From Ascarosepion bandense (taxonomy: Eukaryota; Mollusca; Cephalopoda; Sepiida; Sepiidae), in contig JBBBDQ010001185.1 of NCBI GenBank assembly GCA_037127315.1, positions 96,001-160,000 of the forward strand: 64,000 nucleotides of DNA. The letters are read 5' to 3'. A program made the position numbers and the translations under genes. Of the stretch, positions 35,450-47,097 are shown piece after piece; position 1 is the stretch's first letter; every line of letters begins with the position of its first letter. The notes beneath the pieces are model-generated. The model had not been told where the DNA came from. It did no database searches and was given only the letters and a program-made list of their open reading frames with translations.

Positions 35450-36440
35450 TCTGTTCTATTCATTATTTTGAAAGAATGCAATCGCTTTTAGACCTTGCTC
35501 ATTCGCAAGTTAAGTATCTTCTAGATGCAATAGCTATCAAGATTAAATGAAATATAACGGGTTCAAGCTTCAGACGAGAAATCATCCCTGCCACTATCTC
35601 TTCCATGCTTGAAGGTCATGGTTAATTGCTGGCGTATCTGAAAGTCAAATTCTGAGGGAGAGTTAACATCTTTTGTTTCAAGATTTGACACATTTCAACC
35701 AACAGTAACACTAGCTGCTTGATCAATGAATGCTGGATACTTCCAAATAAAGAAAAAATCTAATATTACCATTATGTTATATTTTCTTTAAATGCGTACA
35801 CAGTACTAAAGATTTTTTAAAAAGTTTTATGATCAAGATTTATCTTTAGATTAGTTTATAATTTTATAGGCTTTTTGACTGCGAGAAAAAAATATTGTGT
35901 CCTGGATTGAAAAAAATAGTCTTCTTAAAATGTAATCATGAAACTCATCAAATAAACACTGAGAATGAAAAATTAGATTTGCGTGTCGCACCTAGTTTGA
36001 AACTGACGTTTTAAAGTAAAATTTACATATCGCTACTTTGAATCTATGGTAATGGGCCGTACGAAGCCTTATTGGAGACAGAACATGAAAGCTGGGGTAT
36101 CAAGTCTCTCTTGGTATTCAACAAATTTTGTTACCGCCCTCCATTAAATACTGAGAGACTATAATAAGGGGGCGAAATAGCATGAAAGAAAATTTTGTAA
36201 CTTTCTCTCAGAGGAGAAAAGTGCATTTGCATAAAGGTTTTTGGTATCGGGTTTCAAGAAAGTCACAGAAGTAATTCCTTGTCGCTAGGCAAACTGTCAT
36301 TCTGTCTCTCCCCTTCACTTGCAGAGAAATGTCTCTGGAGTATTCCACACAGCAAAAAATTTACATTTCTCTATATTTTTCTCTCTTTCTCCACACACAC
36401 TGATAGAAAGGATTTAATCTACTTATATGTACAAATGTAA
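35450..36440. other. Gap without recognised genes
   Basis: No gene or element recognised. Confidence 0.5.
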
Positions 36441-36445
36441 CTCCC

Positions 36446-36446
<1 letters not shown>

Positions 36447-36498
<52 letters not shown>

Positions 36499-36501
36499 TA
36501 C
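36447..36501. repeat. (TA)n microsatellite
   Basis: TA run with one interruption. A weak hammerhead-like string lies about 95 bases downstream on the minus strand. Confidence 0.95.
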
Positions 36502-36796
36502 ACAAATTGGGATCAAATATTAATTAGAATACGACAGATAAGGAACTAACAGAAAACGTTTACACATTTAAGATATTTTGTTTTTATTTAAGCTTCATCA
36601 GAAAATGAAATATATGGGAGAAAACAAAATACTGGTGATTTTATTTTTGTACTGTTTGTATTTCATTGGTTAAGTAAACCCCACGTGTATCTGTCCTGTC
36701 AAGCAGTGTTCTTGCCCATACTTTATGTGTATATACAGTTATATAATAATTCTAGCTTGTCTGTGTGGGATTCGAGTGGTAATCAGTATTCGTTTA

Positions 36797-36798
<2 letters not shown>

Positions 36799-36847
<49 letters not shown>
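36799..36847. repeat. (TG)n microsatellite
   Basis: About 24 GT units. Confidence 0.98.
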
Positions 36848-36851
<4 letters not shown>

Positions 36852-37354
36852 GAGCGTGTAGCAGGCATTTTCATCTGTGCTTGGTGATTATCCATATGTT
36901 GATTTAGGATGCTTTCATAAGAAGGAAATGATTGAAGCTCCACCGGTTGTAGATATAGGTAGATATATTTTAGTTTTTTTAAAATATGAATTTTATAAAA
37001 GTTGGTGATATGAAGTGTGGTTGACGTGTGTTTATAGACGGAAAATATATATTAGAATTTCCTGTAAGAATTTCTACGTAATGAACTACAGTTATTTTCT
37101 AATTAGAATGGCATTTTTAAAACGGATGTTCTGGCCTGTGTGCTACATGCGAGATTAAACGGTTGTCACTACTTAGGACTCACTTATGTTCGCAAATGCG
37201 AGCTTTCAGATTTCTAGATGTTTTACCAATGTAGCTCTTCCTCATTGCAAGCGTTTTATATCTAAGTTCTGCCATATAAAAAACAGATATATATTTACGA
37301 ACAGAAATAGATTCAGCGCTACATCAGATGCTGTACTTTATTACAATAAATGGA

Positions 37355-37425
37355 GGGTCTACTCAAAAAGAGGTATCCACTAAAAATAACGTTTAAAGTG
37401 ATAAAAACTATCGAATTAATAAATA
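37355..37425. repeat. CTACTCAAA..AACGTTTAAAGTG repeat, copy 1
   Basis: Reads GTCTACTCAAAAAGAGGTAT, then CCACTAAAAATAACGTTTAA, AGTGATAAAAACT and an AATAAATAAAA tail. Copies 2 and 3 lie at 37733-37805 and 58308-58380. The A-rich tail suggests a retroelement 3' end, but the family is not identified. Confidence 0.75.
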
Positions 37426-37732
37426 AAATATCCATTTTTCTTTAGAAATTGCTTTGTTTACATTTGGATAGGAAACGGAACAAATATAAACTTTAGAGAA
37501 TCTGTGAGGAGAGGGATTTGCGCTTAAAAGCACAATTTGCCCTTATGTTATTTTATCGGTGACACTCTCCATGACCGTCGGTCTAAGGCACATGAAATCT
37601 AACGACGATTTCTCCTGCAATTGTAGACCCAGGTTCGAATCTTGCCGGAAGTAGAACATTTTTTCTTTAATAAGACTTCTCAAATATTTAGGCCTAGAGA
37701 TGAAAATAAATATAGTGTTTAAAATAAACGTA

Positions 37733-37805
37733 GCTCCTACTCAAATATGAGTACCCACTAAAAATAACGTTTAAAGTGATAAACATTTGTTGGATTCATA
37801 AATAA
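37733..37805. repeat. CTACTCAAA..AACGTTTAAAGTG repeat, copy 2
   Basis: Reads CTACTCAAATATGAGTACCC, then ACTAAAAATAACGTTTAAAG, TGATAAACATTTGTTGGATT. A (TA)n tract follows at 37825-37848. Confidence 0.8.
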
Positions 37806-37822
37806 GTCAATACATTACGTCT

Positions 37823-37853
<31 letters not shown>

Positions 37854-38282
37854 AGTAAAGATTATGTATATGATACGCGAAGTAATTGAAAAAAAATATA
37901 TTCAAAAGAAAGGTTCGCCTATCGCCCGGTTCACACTACTTCTCGGTAATTTTGAACAAAAATAGAAGTTTATCCCTTGTTAACTGTTTAGGATTGGATT
38001 TTCGGTTTCTTTTAACGTCTTCTTCAACTCTATACTCTTGATGCTTATTCGTTCTTACGCTAATATAACGTCCCACAGTAAACACTACCACGAGTGGCTC
38101 TTAGGCCTTATATTGGGTGATTTAAAAAATGGGAACAGATTCCTTTTAAAAAACTGGAAAAATGTTCTACAATAAAATCTTTCTCAGTCAGGGGGACGGC
38201 TTCAGAATCGATTGTCGCGCAGTATAATGTTTACAATGGCGGTCTTCAACGAATTTTTGGTTTAGTGTGATCGTTGTTTTTT

Positions 38283-38330
38283 CCTTGGGGCGTCGTAGAG
38301 AAAGTAACTCTCTTTACGACGCCCCAAGAG
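38283..38330. repeat. GC-rich hairpin inside an unclassified, possibly transposon-derived region
   Basis: CTTGGGGCGTCGTA (38284-38297) is exactly complementary to TACGACGCCCCAAG (38315-38328), 14 base pairs with a 17-base loop. The surrounding 38100-38960 is less AT-rich than its neighbours and has a 75-codon open frame (38274-38501) running through the hairpin. It may be a decayed DNA transposon, but I could not place it in a family. Confidence 0.7.
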
Positions 38331-38959
38331 ATTAACATCAGGAAAGCTCGATCACATGTTGTGGGATGGAGTTACAACATGATTGTAAACATTCTACCAG
38401 CCATTTTTAGTTCATGTGAGTCAAACGATAGGAAGCAGAATGTTGCTGTAACAATTACAGTCAGGTCTCCACCAGGAGCTTGGTGTCGAAGGTGGTATTA
38501 ACTCTGAAGCTCTTGTCATTCATGACCACCCCAGATGACGTGAATTTATTTGCGCATCACCGAGAAGATATCCGTGGGGTCCATGCTGAGTCACCGCACG
38601 TTACTCTTTGTCGAGGGAAAATCAGAGGATGTTAGTCTCCTTCAGTTCTTAAGATTTGAACGTTCTCCTGAGTTTTGATGGGCATGAACTACCCTCCATT
38701 CATCCTGTATGATTTGTACATCATGTTCTCGTTCACTGGTAATAGACCCTTACATCTTGAGTTACTCAGCGAAGGTCCTCATCTGCTTGTTGATGTCGTG
38801 GTAGAAAATGCCTCGGACCTTCTGGTTGAATACGGCCATTCTTACGATATCTGATGTTCTGGTCGCTTGACTAGTTGCCTGAAAACATTTAAAAATCTCG
38901 GTAAATACAAGTCGTTCTGGTTGACTATCAATGACACAAGAAAGGTGTGTCATTGAAAT

Positions 38960-39540
38960 GTAACATGTTAATGCACTCGATACACCTGGAATGACTTTTG
39001 AAATTTGTCATAATCTACATAAGATTACGTTAGCCTGGCTTCCGTTTATGGCCTAATAAAAGTTTTATCTAGCACTATATATATATATATATATATATGT
39101 ATTGTTTACCTACATTTAAATGTGGTAAAGTTAGATTACAAACCGTTTAACAGCCTTTGTGCAAAAAATTGACACGCCCCCACCCCAAACAGAGAAAGGT
39201 TAATACAGATGGTAAAACGGAACTGGAATTTACATATGTCTTGTGTATAAGTGAGCATAGGACATCTCTTTCTTTCTCTCTCTTTCTCTATATATATGAT
39301 ATCTAACTACTCGCCTCCAACTTTGATAGTAAGTTAATCGACACCTGCTCAGACACAGTTGTTTTCTTTAACACCCAAAGTGTCAACATCATATACATAT
39401 ATAACATGCAAAGACAACTTATTAAATAGTGAAAAAGCATTAGAAATATTTTTGTGAACCATATTTCGGCCCAACCAAATATCCCTTCTTATATATATAT
39501 ATATATATAAGATAAGTCATTTGGTCAGCTTGTGAATAGG
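38960..39540. other. Gap with (TA)n tracts
   Basis: (TA)n at about 39077-39098 and 39489-39509; otherwise nothing recognised. Confidence 0.6.
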
Positions 39541-40313
39541 GAACACGGAAAGAAAACTTCAAGACCTTCTAAAAAAGGTAGATGAAGAAAGTTAAAAGAA
39601 AGGACTACAAATAAACGACAAGAAAACCGAACGTATGGTCATCAGCAAACAGAGAAGCCCAAAATACCAATTACAGGTTGGGGATACTAAAATCAAGCAA
39701 GTACAAAAATTTAAGTCCTTGGGAAGTGTTCTAACGGAAGACGGAAAGTGTGACACTGAAATCCAAAAGCGAATTGAAATAGCCAAAGAGGCATTTCAGA
39801 AACTAAGCAGAGTATTAAGAGACAGGAAAATTTCGCTAGAAACAAAGAAGAAAGTATTGGATTGCCATGAATGTCTGTCCTTCAATATGGTAGTGAATAG
39901 TAAACAATATCATCAAAAATGAAGGAAAAACTTGAAACAACTGAAATGTGGTTCTACAGTAAGATGCTGCAAATATCATGAATCGAGCATCTGAGAAATG
40001 ATGAGATTTTAAAAAGATTGAAAACGAAAGGGAAATTAATACTGAGCATCAGGAAGAAACAGCTGAAGTTCTTGGGACATATAATGAGGAAGGAAGGCTT
40101 GATGAATCTGATACTCACAGGTCAGATAGAGAGAAAAAGAGACAGGGGAAAGCAGCGGATAACATATTTGAAGGGCATGAGCAGGTAGATAGCAGAGCTG
40201 GGTTTGGATCGGGTAACAGGAGAAAGTATGCTAAGAGCCACCTGGGATAGAGAGACGTGGAAAGCCATGATCGACTACGTCCTGAAGGGACATGGCGCAT
40301 AGAGGAAGAAGAA
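39541..40313 (+). pseudogene. RTE/jockey-like LINE (family L), 3' fragment
   Basis: Plus-strand copy of the post-RT region only. It starts inside the segment after YADD ([15 protein letters not shown]) and gives KQVQKFKSLGSVLTEDGKCD and AFQKLSRVLRDRKISLETKK, then broken MWFYSKMLQIS and LSIRKKQLKFLGHIMRKEG. It ends at GGCGCATAGAGGAAGAAGAA, the family 3' terminus. Severely 5'-truncated. Confidence 0.85.
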
Positions 40314-40905
40314 GTGTGTAGGGCCGAATATTTTTCTCCATTTTTGATGTCGTTGCCAGTGACTGCAAATATTTGTAAAAGTATGTTTAAGACATTAACT
40401 TAAGTGTCAGCATTTATTGATGCATATGTCCACGTATTGCACATATGTCTGTTAGTGAGTAAAGGAGCGGGGGTCCTTAAATGACATCATTGAAACACTT
40501 TATAACGAAATGATATAGAAAGAGACTGGCCTACAGCTGGGAAAAAGAAGGGCATAAGTAAAAGAAAAAAATAAGAAACGAAAGCACAAAGGACAGAATG
40601 AAATTAATTTCAGCAATATTAGAATCGCGGTTTCTCAGCAGAAAGAAGAAAAATAAAAAATAAAGCACGCATGTAGACAGAAAAGGCTAGAACTATTGAA
40701 AGGTAGTAAAAGGAATAAAAGAAAAAACAAATAAGGAAAAGAAAGAAAGAGTAAAACGTAGATCTGACGAAAACAACATGAGCAACAACAGCAGAAGAAG
40801 AATTAGAAGAATCGGTGTTGTGACTGGCAAAGTAGCCTTGCAGAATATTGCTACTTTAGCGTGTTTCATCCGTAGTGGGTACCTTGATGAGACCTTGCTA
40901 TAGAT

Positions 40906-41485
40906 TTCTTCTGTGTCGTGGCCCTTCAGACGTAGGCGATCATCACACTTCACAACTTCCTATCTTTTGGGGCTCTTAATAAGATTTGTCGTGTCGTGAT
41001 GTCTTTCCTCTTACTGAATTCAGTCAATTAAGTGCCATACGTGATAAACGCTTGGGCGATCATGTCTTTTTCGATACATGACTGAATGGGCAGAAGATTA
41101 TCCCGCAGTAGGTTGCCATTGCTTTCTGCGGTAGACTGGTTGCCGACCAAGGCTATAGAACCCAGTCTGTCCTGCTATTTAACCCATAACTAGAAGGAAG
41201 AGACGGATTAATACCTTTCCCAAGGGTATTTGCGCGTAAGTGAATACAATGGATTCAACTGGAATTCGAACTTGGCTCCCCGGTTTCTCGTTCCAAGCCG
41301 ATATCCACTGTACCACAACGCACATCCTTACTGAATTACATGTCCTAAAAATTTAGAATGTCTTGTTCAATTCTAAATAGGGTTCTTTTTGTTTCCATTT
41401 ATATTAATGCTTCCTCTTTAGTCACATGACCAATCCATGCGATTCTCATCATCCTTCTGTAGAACCATATTTCTATTCCTCCAAA
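40906..41485 (-). pseudogene. RTE/jockey-like LINE (family L), 3' fragment split by a SINE
   Basis: The minus-strand 3' terminus lies at 40906-40950 (TTCTTCTGTGTCGTGGCCC on the plus strand). The copy is interrupted by the SINE at 41021-41326 and resumes at 41338-41485, where the minus strand encodes the MWFYRRMMRIAWIGHV region. It meets the plus-strand copy at 41486 head to head. Confidence 0.75.
41021..41326 (-). mobile_element. tRNA-derived SINE (family A) with target duplication
   Basis: Full-length family A SINE, starting (minus strand) GATGTGCGTTGTGGTACAGT near 41326 and ending CACTTAATTGACTG at 41021. It is flanked by the 11-base direct repeat CTTACTGAATT (41010-41020 and 41327-41337). 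The B-box-like motif reads GTTCGAATTCCAG in reverse. The terminal hairpin stem has changed (CATGTCTTTTTCGATACATG), so it is weaker than in 45367-45671. Confidence 0.9.
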
Positions 41486-41770
41486 TAACAAAAAAAGAAT
41501 TTATTCTTAACATCAGAAAGAGACAGTTCCGGTTTCTAGTTCTCATAATAAAGAAAGAGGACTTGGAAGATATGATACTCATAAGACAGTTTGAAGGCAA
41601 GAGAGAAGAAAACGGCAAACTTAGTGAGCTTGAGTAAGCAGATGTCGGAACTAGGTTTACAAGAAATAACAGAAAGACAAAACTTATCAAGAGTTACAAG
41701 AGGCATGAAGTTGTGGAGAGCCATGATCGTCTACGTTCTGACGGGACACGGAACATAAAATGGAAGATGA
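41486..41770 (+). pseudogene. RTE/jockey-like LINE (family L), 3' fragment, head to head with previous
   Basis: The plus strand encodes FILNIRKRQFRFLVLIIKKE, DLEDMIL and EGKREENGKL, then the family 3' sequence CCATGATCGTCTACGTTCTG..GGACACGGAACATAAAATGG near 41720-41770. It duplicates the same region carried by the minus-strand copy at 40906-41485 in opposite orientation. Confidence 0.75.
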
Positions 41771-42630
41771 ACAATTGGATGAATCCTAGCTGAAATATTA
41801 ATATTTACTATCTGTGATACAGCCGGTGTTCGTATTCAGATAATGGTCACTATTTTTACTGTAAGGCAGGCAAGTTCTCACCACTTGAAAAACTAGCATA
41901 ACGATCTATCCTATTCCACTAAATTCTCCCTACATAGACTTGTAAACTATTGTATTAAGTTTAGTAAATATAGATAATAAGAGAAAGTTAGGATGACGAG
42001 AATGACATCAAGAGTGAATGGTAGGTTCGTAAAGGAATGAGAAAACCGGGAGAAAGAAGCACCATTGGAAAAAGAAAAAAGAAAACAAACGAGAAAAGAA
42101 AGATAAAAAAAAATCAGTATAGAAAATGAGAAAGTAAAAAAAAAAAAAGTAAAAAGGCCTGGAAATAACAGAAAAAAAAAGAATGTGAAAAGAATAAAAA
42201 GTAAGAATAAGTGTAGAAATGAAGAGAGGAAATGTATAGAACGGTAAGCTTAATACAGGCGACAAGAGAGGCAACTATTAGCATGTTCCCTGCGTGGGTT
42301 GCGAATTTTAAAATTACCCAGCAACTTAGAATGGGCGTATACGAGAAATATTTATATTACATCTTAGACTCACCACCGTTCCAACTTAATGGTTTCTCAT
42401 AAAAAATTTAAATCGAACATTATATATTGAATATTTCAGATCTAAATTCACTTAATAACTGTGACAAGCTACCGAATTATTGATGTAGCTTTTAAAACCA
42501 TTTTTGTAGCTTTTGTAGATGGTAGTTTATTCTTCTCTGTTACTAGCACTTTAATATGATGAGGGAATGTTGACATGATATTTATATTTTTTTTGTAAAA
42601 ATATAATAACCTAACAAATTCTTATATATG
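41771..42630. other. AT-rich gap
   Basis: No gene or element recognised. Confidence 0.5.
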
Positions 42631-42639
42631 TATGTGTCT

Positions 42640-42666
42640 GTGTGTGTCTCTGTATGTATATATGTA

Positions 42667-42720
<54 letters not shown>
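42640..42720. repeat. (TG)n / (TATG)n microsatellite
   Basis: Mixed TG and TATG repeats, longest pure GT run 42671-42710. Confidence 0.95.
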
Positions 42721-42721
<1 letters not shown>

Positions 42722-42816
42722 CAATGCTACCAGATAACCCATTGCTGTATGATCAGGTTATCGGCGATTAAACCGCTTCCGCAATCAGACTTTTCAGACG
42801 AGGAGTGTACTCGCCA

Positions 42817-43710
42817 TTCTTCTTCTGTGTGCCGTTTCCCTTCAGAACATAGGCAACCATGGTCTTTCACATCTCCCTCTCCTTAGTAGCACTTAACATG
42901 CTTTCTCCTAGTTACATCTCTCAAACCCAGGTCGGCCATCCACTTGCTCAAGCCCATCAAGTATGTTACGTGTTGCTTTCACCTGTCTCTCTTTCCCTCT
43001 GTGAGAATCAGATTCACCAAACTCTTCTTCCTCATTACATATCCCAGAAACTTCAGCTGTTTTTCCTAATGCTAAGTATTAGTCACCTTTTCGTTTCCAT
43101 CCTTTCCAAAACCTCGTCGTTGCTCACATGTTCAGTCGTTGGTATCCTCAGCATCCTTCTGTAGAACCACATTTCGGTTGCTTCAAGTTTTCCCATCGTC
43201 TTTGGCGAGATTTTCCAGCAGTTACTGACATATTGAAGAACAGACATCACATAACAATCCAGTTCATCTCTTCTTTGTTTCCAGTGAAATTTTCTTGTTT
43301 CTCAATACTCTACTCAGCTTTAGGAATGCCATGCCAATTCGCATTCGAATCTTAGTGTCGCACTTTTCATCCTATGTTAGAACACTTCCCAGGTATTTAA
43401 ATTTCTGTACCTGCTTGATTTTAGTATCTCCAGCCTGTAGCTGGCATTTGGGCTTCTCTTTTTATTAATGACCATTCATTTAGTTTTCTAGTAGTTTATA
43501 TGTAGTCCTTTCTTTTGGTTTTCTTCAGCTATCTTCTGTAGGAGGTCTTGTAGTTTCTTTCTGTGTCTGCTATCAGCGCTGTATCATCTGCGTATCCTAT
43601 ATTGTTCAGATTGTAGCCGTCAATGACGAATCATACTAAGACTTCTAGGGCTCTCAGTAAGACTTCTAGGTCTCGCTGTATAGGTTGAATAGATCTGGTG
43701 AGAAGACAGA
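42817..43710 (-). pseudogene. RTE/jockey-like LINE (family L), diverged copy
   Basis: Minus strand. The 3' terminus TTCTTCTTCTGTGTGCCG begins at 42817. Upstream come the MWFYRRMLRIP-like tail (43160), an LGSVLT-like stretch near 43390, YADDTALIADTE near 43580 and SPDLFNLY near 43695, where the copy is cut off. Frameshifts are frequent. It ends next to a pogo-like fragment. Confidence 0.75.
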
Positions 43711-43910
43711 CGGCACTTGCGATGTCGCAACGTAAAGACTCGGAACTACTTGCGTTAATGGAGCGGATGAATACGTCATCGCGCGGTAGTATACTGAGAA
43801 GGAGGACGCTGTTGTTTATAGTTGTGTGTCATACGCCATATTTGATTGTACTTCTCTTCCTTTCGTTCGTGTTTGCTGTGTTTTATTCATTTATATCTTG
43901 GCCCTTCATT

Positions 43911-44167
43911 ATGTCTCCAAAGTGTAAGTCCGATTCTTCAGGAGGCAGTGCTTCAAAGAAAAAGAAAGCCATCTTCATGGAAGTGAAATTAGATATAATG
44001 AAATGGTCAAAGAAGAGCGAAACACTGTAGTATATTGGCCGCACGCTGGATTGAAGTCGTACGACTGCCTCCTCGATCATCGGCGATAAGGAACGCATAC
44101 TGCAATATGTGAAAGGATGTGCTCCTATGCAATCGATTATAATTACAAAGCAGATAAGTCGTGATCC
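43911..44167 (+). pseudogene. Tigger/pogo-like transposase N-terminus
   Basis: Starts with MSPKCKSDSSGGSASKKKKA and continues with a helix-turn-helix region typical of Tigger-type (pogo) transposases with a CENP-B-like DNA-binding domain: IFMEVKLDIMKWSKKSETL, an in-frame stop, YIGRTLD, a second stop, SRTTASSIIGDKERILQYVK, then GCAPMQSIIITKQISRD. After about 85 codons the similarity stops. The DDE catalytic domain is absent here. Two stops make it a pseudogene. Confidence 0.65.
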
Positions 44168-44404
44168 AGGAACGGAACTCCAACGTAAACCGAGTACCCA
44201 CTATATACTAAACACTACACTCGATTGTCAAGTTGAGCCTGGAAGAGCTACTGAAATTCCCTGGACAAATTATCTAAGCAACTCTTCGCCTAGATATGAT
44301 AATATTATCAAATGTTACCAGGAAACTGATAATATATCGGTATCATGAAAAGAGAATATATTATATATCCACGAGTGAAAATATGGCAAAATTAAGTGAG
44401 AATT

Positions 44405-44406
<2 letters not shown>

Positions 44407-44438
<32 letters not shown>
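44407..44438. repeat. Poly(A) tract
   Basis: Thirty-two A residues. Could be a retroposon tail, but no body was recognised upstream. Confidence 0.9.
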
Positions 44439-44442
<4 letters not shown>

Positions 44443-44509
44443 GAAAACCATGCCATAGATGCTGTGTACAGAAAATTTCAACCCAGCGGTAGCGCCTTCC
44501 TCACTCCAC

Positions 44510-44512
<3 letters not shown>

Positions 44513-44549
<37 letters not shown>
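44513..44549. repeat. (GA)n microsatellite
   Basis: About 18 GA units. Confidence 0.98.
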
Positions 44550-44553
<4 letters not shown>

Positions 44554-44805
44554 GTGAACGCCAGCGCAATACTGAGCGGTGACTGGGTAATTGTTGTCCT
44601 TGGCTCAGATGTTACGTATATGGGCACTCAACGTTAAACTAACCATCCCGACAATGTGAAAAGGTGAATAAAATAGAAGAAGCTATCGGTGAAATAGACC
44701 AACATGCTTTCAAGATTATTTTACCGGTCTCGGTAAAATAGACCCCGAGGCTCTTTTCCTGGTAAATATTTTTATTATGAAGGTAGGCATTGTTAAAAAT
44801 TCCAC

Positions 44806-45056
44806 CAGTCAGTCAAGTGTCATACGTGATACACGCTTGGGCGATCATGTCTCCAAAGATACATGACTGACTGGGCAGAAGATTATCTCGCAGTAGGTTG
44901 CCATTACTTTCTGCGGTAGACTGGTTGCCAACCAAGGCTATAGAATCCAATCTGTCCTGTTATTTAACCCATAACTGGAGAGAGGAGACGGATTAATACC
45001 TTTCCCAAGAGTATTTGCGCGTAAGTGAATGCAAGGAATTCAACTGGAATTCGAAA
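44806..45056 (-). mobile_element. tRNA-derived SINE (family A), lacking most of the head
   Basis: Same body and 3' end as 45367-45671, with terminal hairpin CATGTCTCCAAAGATACATG, but the copy stops at the B-box-like GGAATTCGAA and lacks the A box. It is 5'-truncated. The next copy begins about 310 bases away in the same orientation. Confidence 0.88.
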
Positions 45057-45366
45057 CCATACAGATTTAACACAGAAGCTTTCATTTTCACCATCAATTT
45101 TTAAAATAATGTAAAATCGTTTCCACCATAAACTTAAGTTAAAATCATTTATTCATCATCAGTTCAAAGAAAAATAGAAATTTTTGAATATTTTAAGTAC
45201 TTCAGGCATAACTGTCTCTGCAAATCCAAAACTTGCCCTTCGACATGGTTCTGTTGCCAATATATTTCAGGTCCACATCCTGAAGACAATAGTCACAGAC
45301 TACACTATAAGTCCTGTCTACCCAGCTCACACAACCACTGCGCTGACGATCTTTAATATAATATAT

Positions 45367-45671
45367 CAGTCAGTTAAGTGCCATACGTGATACACGCTTG
45401 GGCGATCATGTCTCGAAAGAGACATGACTGACTGGGCAGAATATTATCCCGCAGTAGGTTGCCATTGCTTTCTGCGGTAGACTGGTGGCCGACCAAGGCT
45501 ATAGAACCCAATCTGTCCTGCTATTTAACCCATAACTGGAAGGAATAGTAGGATTAATACCTTTCCCACTGGTATTTGCGCGTAAGTGAATGCAATGAAT
45601 TCAGCTGGAATTCGAACTCGGTTCCCGGATTTCTCGTTCCGAGCCGATATCCAATGCACCACGACGCACAT
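45367..45671 (-). mobile_element. tRNA-derived SINE (family A), full length
   Basis: Best full-length copy. On the minus strand it runs from GTATGTGCGTCGTGGTGCAT, through the B-box-like GAGTTCGAATTCCAGC and ACTTACGCGCAAATACC, to CAGTCTACCGCAGAAAGCAA, and ends in the perfect hairpin CATGTCTC-GAAA-GAGACATG (45407-45426), itself bracketed by CAGTCAGT and ACTGACTG. Confidence 0.9.
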
Positions 45672-46370
45672 ACTTAGTCCTAAAACACTATTTCTATTTA
45701 TAGTTGCCGGTCTCGGTAAAGTAGACTATTCGTGAATAAATGCCAAACGTACAAATAGTCTGATTCGAGGAAGACATGCTGGTCTATACGTAAATAATCT
45801 TTTACAGTTTTACAGTCTTTTACAGTTTGTAAGTCGAACCCTTGGGTATATTTTAATAAAAATATGACTTACTCAATGTTTTCTTTTCTTATGTAGGTCG
45901 GTCAAAACGAGTGGTTTGAAGGCTCTAGTGAAATGTGAAGCTCAAAGTTTTCGGTGAATAATTCTTTATACTATCAAATCGATAGAAAAGGAGATAAAAA
46001 ATAGTAAGGTTTCAAAAACTTTGTCTCATTAAGTTTCCCCGGTCATATGAACTGTGCAGACACAATAAGAACTTAAGTGGTATGGATGGCCAGTACACTT
46101 GTCAAGTCGAGTTCTCCAAATACAACAACAGGATTGGTCATTTTTACTAACCGCAAACACGTATCTGTAAGCACCCATCCTAAGGAAGCACTTAACGGAC
46201 GGCAACCACTTGTGGATTGCACACAGCAAAAATGATAGTCGTATGGGTTTGTCATAATCGAAAGATACAAACCTTAACAGAAAACAGGCTGTTCATTTAT
46301 CGTGAATAAATGATACCTTTCATTATCTAGCAACAACAAGATTTATTACTGTATTTATTTTTTTAAAAAT
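45672..46370. other. Gap without recognised genes
   Basis: CCGGTCTCGGTAAAGTAGAC near 45709 recurs with one change near 44727, so some dispersed repeat is present, but no element was defined. Confidence 0.5.
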
Positions 46371-46412
46371 GCCATGCCCTTTCAAAACATATACGATCAT
46401 GACTCTCCAGAG
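46371..46412 (-). mobile_element. LINE family L 3'-terminal scrap
   Basis: GCCATGCCCTTTCAAAACAT..ACGATCATGACTCTCCAGAG matches the minus-strand 3' terminus of family L for about 42 bases. It lies about 100 bases before the next copy. Confidence 0.55.
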
Positions 46413-46474
46413 ATTCATTTTTTATTATTTATGGCTTGGTAAACATTCTTAGGAAAGATAGTTTAGTGTTTTCC

Positions 46475-46477
46475 CAT

Positions 46478-46509
<32 letters not shown>

Positions 46510-47097
46510 TTATGTGCCGTGGCCCTTTAGGTGATTATGCCTTTCTACATCTTCAATATTTTTTTCTTATTTCTCTCAAACCCTGCTCTGCAACCCATTT
46601 ACTCAAGCCCATCAAGTATGTCAGTACATCACACACTGTTTTCCCGTGTCTCTCTTTCCCACTATCCGCATTGTGAGCATCAGATTCTCCAAGTCCTCCT
46701 TCCTCATTACGTGTCCCAGAAACTTTAATTGTCTCTTCCTGAAGTTAAGTAAATTTTTCATTTTGTTTCCATTCGCTTCAAAACCTCGTTGTTGTTCATA
46801 TATTCAGTCCATGGTATCCTCAGTATCCTTCTGTAGAATCACATTTCTGTTACTTTTTGTATCTCATTCGTCTGTGAGGAGATTGTCCAGGATTTGCTGT
46901 CATACGAGAGGAGAGATGTCATCTAACAGTTCAGTACTCTTTGCTTTGTTTCTAACAAATTTTTCCTGTCTCTTAATACTTTGATTAGCTTTTGGAATGC
47001 GTCTTTGCCAATCCAAATACGCCTTCGGATCTCAGTTTTGCACTTCCCGTCCTCTGTTAGAACACTTCCCAGATATTTAATTTTCTGTACATGCTTT
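46475..47097 (-). pseudogene. RTE/jockey-like LINE (family L), 3' fragment with TTTC tail
   Basis: Minus strand. The terminus abuts (TTTC)n at 46475-46510, so its tail is GAAA rather than GAA repeats. Readable pieces: SGNLMLTIR, KRQLKFLGHVMRKEDLENL (near 46700) and a degenerate MWFYRRMLRI. Truncated 5' near 47097 inside the VLTEDGKC region. Confidence 0.75.

Noticed and set aside
41341..41770. 5' inversion of one LINE by twin priming
   Set aside because: The minus-strand part has its own 3' terminus at 40906, so there are two copies head to head rather than one inverted insertion.
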